Shown here piece after piece: positions 61,321 through 64,000 of a stretch of 64,000 bases of DNA (position 1 is the first letter of the stretch; each line of letters begins with the position of its first letter). The DNA comes from Spisula solida. Taxonomy: Eukaryota > Mollusca > Bivalvia > Venerida > Mactridae. The position numbers and the translations under genes were made by a program. The stretch covers positions 23,845,501 through 23,909,500 of the forward strand of contig OX365944.1 of assembly GCA_947247005.1 (NCBI GenBank), in the 5' to 3' direction. The notes beneath the pieces were generated by a model. That model did not search any database, was not told the origin of the DNA, and saw nothing but the letters and a program-made list of their open reading frames with translations.

Positions 61321-61805
61321 TGGTTGCGGTTCAAAAACAAAAGTTCTTTACAATCTTAAGTCTTCAAACTTCTTTGCATGATTGCCCTTAATACTGAGCA
61401 CTCGTCCTGTATTGTTTTCTTCTACAAAGCTAAAAAAGGTCACAGGCCAGGGTCCTTAAATCAGAAATTGGTTTATGCTCAGTATCAGACGTTCCATTGA
61501 ATCTAGAGTCTTCAAACTTCACACTATGATTGCCCTAATTTAGTACTAAACCCCTGTTGTTTATGGGGTCACTGCATTATGGGATGAAATTCGGAGTTCC
61601 ATCAGACGCTCTTAAAGAAAACAACGGGGGGCATCAGTTTCCTATGAACAAATAAGGTCACTTCATTCAGGGGTCTTTAAAGTGGCATTGGAGTCCCAAC
61701 AGAGGCACTATGGTAAGAACAAAAAGTGTGACATCCGTGTCCTATGGACATATTTTTAGGGGTTTATTTGGTCGAAATGTTCCGTTTTCCTGTATGAATA
61801 ATTAA

Positions 61806-61961
<156 letters not shown>

Positions 61962-62049
61962 TGGTGAACATTAGTGCTTTGTTTGAGTTAGTATTCTCTG
62001 TTACAGGATAAAGGTCCTGACTACAATTGCCCGGAGTATTCTCTGGGTT

Positions 62050-62055
62050 AATAAA
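62050..62055 (+). terminator. Poly(A) signal for UBE2D copy d
   Basis: AATAAA 89 bases after the stop of copy d, followed by TTTTGTTGTTGTTTTG, a typical GU-rich downstream element. Confidence 0.55.
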
Positions 62056-62587
62056 TTGGTTTACATACATTTTGTTGTTGTTTTGTTTCATATTGAAGGT
62101 TGCATGTCCTCGAATGCTGTAGCTAAACTTCAGTTTTGGGTGAAATATGTTCATTGTTTTTTACGTTGTTAGCTTTTTTCGCGATGTGAGATTTAGTTGC
62201 AAAGTCTTATTTCCCCACTTTATCTGCCTTTTCAGCTCAACTTTTCAGCTCAACTTTTCACAGAAAAGTGTTGCTATTGTCATCACTTATTTGTCATGTA
62301 ACAGTTTAGTTTGTTATCAGGTTAAGTTTTCAGGTTAAGTTACATGTGAGAATATATTGCTCAAAAACAATCAGGTGATTTGTCCGTACTCCTGTTCAAG
62401 CATTTGTCTTTAAATATTGTGAACATTTTATAGGCATAACGTCTCTTTATATTGTCAGCTAAATCTCCTCATGTCTTCATAGATTACATCCCTTGATATA
62501 ACAAAAATACTGAAAAATTGAATAATTAGCCTATTTATGACTCTTATACAAATGTTTTTTATCTGCCCTCCCTCAAGCTTACAATGT

Positions 62588-62842
62588 CAGGGGTGTCAAT
62601 ATTCCTGATTAATCCTCCAGATTTATCTACCGTGAAAAAGCTATGATATCTGACCAAAATAAAAGTTATTTGATGAAAATATCTCAAGAAATGGCAATGT
62701 TATGGTCAATTTAATCTGCTCTGAAGGATATATTCATTACTATTTGAGTTAAATATGGAAACAATGTAGTTGAAGGCCAAAAATGGCCGGTCACACATGT
62801 TTTTCAGGATTTTTAATTTGGCTCTGTTGACACCCCTGCAAT
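62588..62842 (+). mobile_element. Second well-kept copy of the 261-bp element
   Basis: Same ends CAGGGGTGTCAA and TTGACACCCCTG. CAATGT precedes and CAATGT follows, a perfect 6-bp target duplication. Lies between UBE2D terminal exons d and e. Confidence 0.85.
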
Positions 62843-63328
62843 GTCTATGGGCAGAATATCTCAGTTAGTTAAATTTTCAGCCAATGGCATTCCGTGATTA
62901 TGGCCGTTGAATCAGAAAATAAATCAGAATTAACCTTGTCCAGATTCCTATTGAAAGGTTTTCATCTTTTCCTCCACAAACCTGCTGACATGAATGCATG
63001 CTTTTATTTTACAGTCAATATTTTTCATTGTTATTTACCATAGCCCTGACAGGTGTATTTTGTTACAGCTTAGTACTCTTTTTTTTTTACTTAATTTTTT
63101 TGCCTAAGGTCCAAATTATCTATTCATTTATAAGAGGTATCTCAAGGCTTGGTTATGCCATTGATGAGCAATGGTACTATCCAAGTATAATAAAGTTGAG
63201 CGTCCAATCTCTGTTGGTGGAACTCTCTGTTCAAATGCTTATTTTGGTGCCCGCACCTGTTGTGGCGTTAGATGCTTCTCAGATTAATGCTTGACACATA
63301 TGGTACCATAAAGGGACTCAAAGAGTGA

Positions 63329-63496
<168 letters not shown>

Positions 63497-64000
63497 ATTA
63501 ATACTGTTTTTCATGAATGCTAAAACAGTGAGGGAAATGCATAAATAACCCTATTATACAGTTAAAATATGGACCAAAACTGTTACAATTTAATAGCATG
63601 GTCGTATACATGAACTAGTCTATATATCAATTTTATGTAATTGGACTCATATTTTTCCTTACTGGAAGCAATTTTTTATGAAAATTGAAGCTAGTCTACA
63701 GTGTTTGGGAACGTTCATTCTTCATTGTCAATAATATTTTATACACTCCTCAACATTTATAATCATTCGGCTTAGATTGTATAGCTGTTTTGTTTATAAT
63801 GCATATATTCACATGAAATTTCACGTACCAATATTTGATAAGCAGATGTGGTTAATTGTTTTATTTACCAACTTGCAGTAAAATTAATTGTATTACTCGT
63901 TTTGACTATTATTACATACTTTGCTCGTGCAAAACAAAATACATTTGTACACACAAATATTTTTGGCATTATTGAAGACTGACTGGAAAAATGTATTTGT

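Overview
The window is eukaryotic: AT-rich DNA with small exons, consensus GT/AG junctions, long introns and many diverged transposable elements. The repeats point to a mollusc, most likely a bivalve. Several have a terminal hairpin, a (GACG)n-like microsatellite and a tandem core, the layout described for 'pearl' elements of bivalves. Species cannot be told from sequence alone. All gene models are my reading of splice sites, phase and family resemblance; no transcript data were available.

Left half, minus strand (about 2.8-31 kb): a transmembrane channel-like (TMC) gene. Twelve exons from 20938 down to 2791 join in frame into 1003 codons. They include the CWET signature exon and at least seven membrane segments. 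The C-terminal end was not found and probably lies left of the window. A 1475-bp first exon encodes an unusual Arg/Asp/Tyr-rich N-terminus. Two upstream exons (26001-26186 and 23743-23923) join each other in frame and end in the phase needed for TMC exon 2, so they look like an alternative N-terminus. A truncated, frameshifted CR1/L2-like LINE (28875-30315) lies upstream of these exons. An orphan 5' exon candidate begins at 31024.

Right half, plus strand (33121 to the window end): a class I ubiquitin-conjugating enzyme gene of the UBE2D (UbcH5/effete) family. Five common exons encode residues 1-101, including Cys85 and Ser22. They are followed by five separate, intact copies of the terminal coding exon, at 43099, 50014, 51887, 61822 and 63351. 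All five have the same splice phase and a stop codon, but different C-terminal helices and tails. Flanking homology shows that copies 4-5 arose by duplication of the copy 2-3 pair. This terminal-exon array is the main discovery: one locus that could make at least five E2 isoforms sharing a catalytic core.

The rest is mostly repeats: pearl-like elements with internal tandem units, satellite-like arrays of 32, 60 and 61 bp, tRNA-derived SINEs, and many short inverted-repeat DNA transposons. Several of the last have readable target-site duplications or an empty site. The two genes lie head to head around 31-33 kb.
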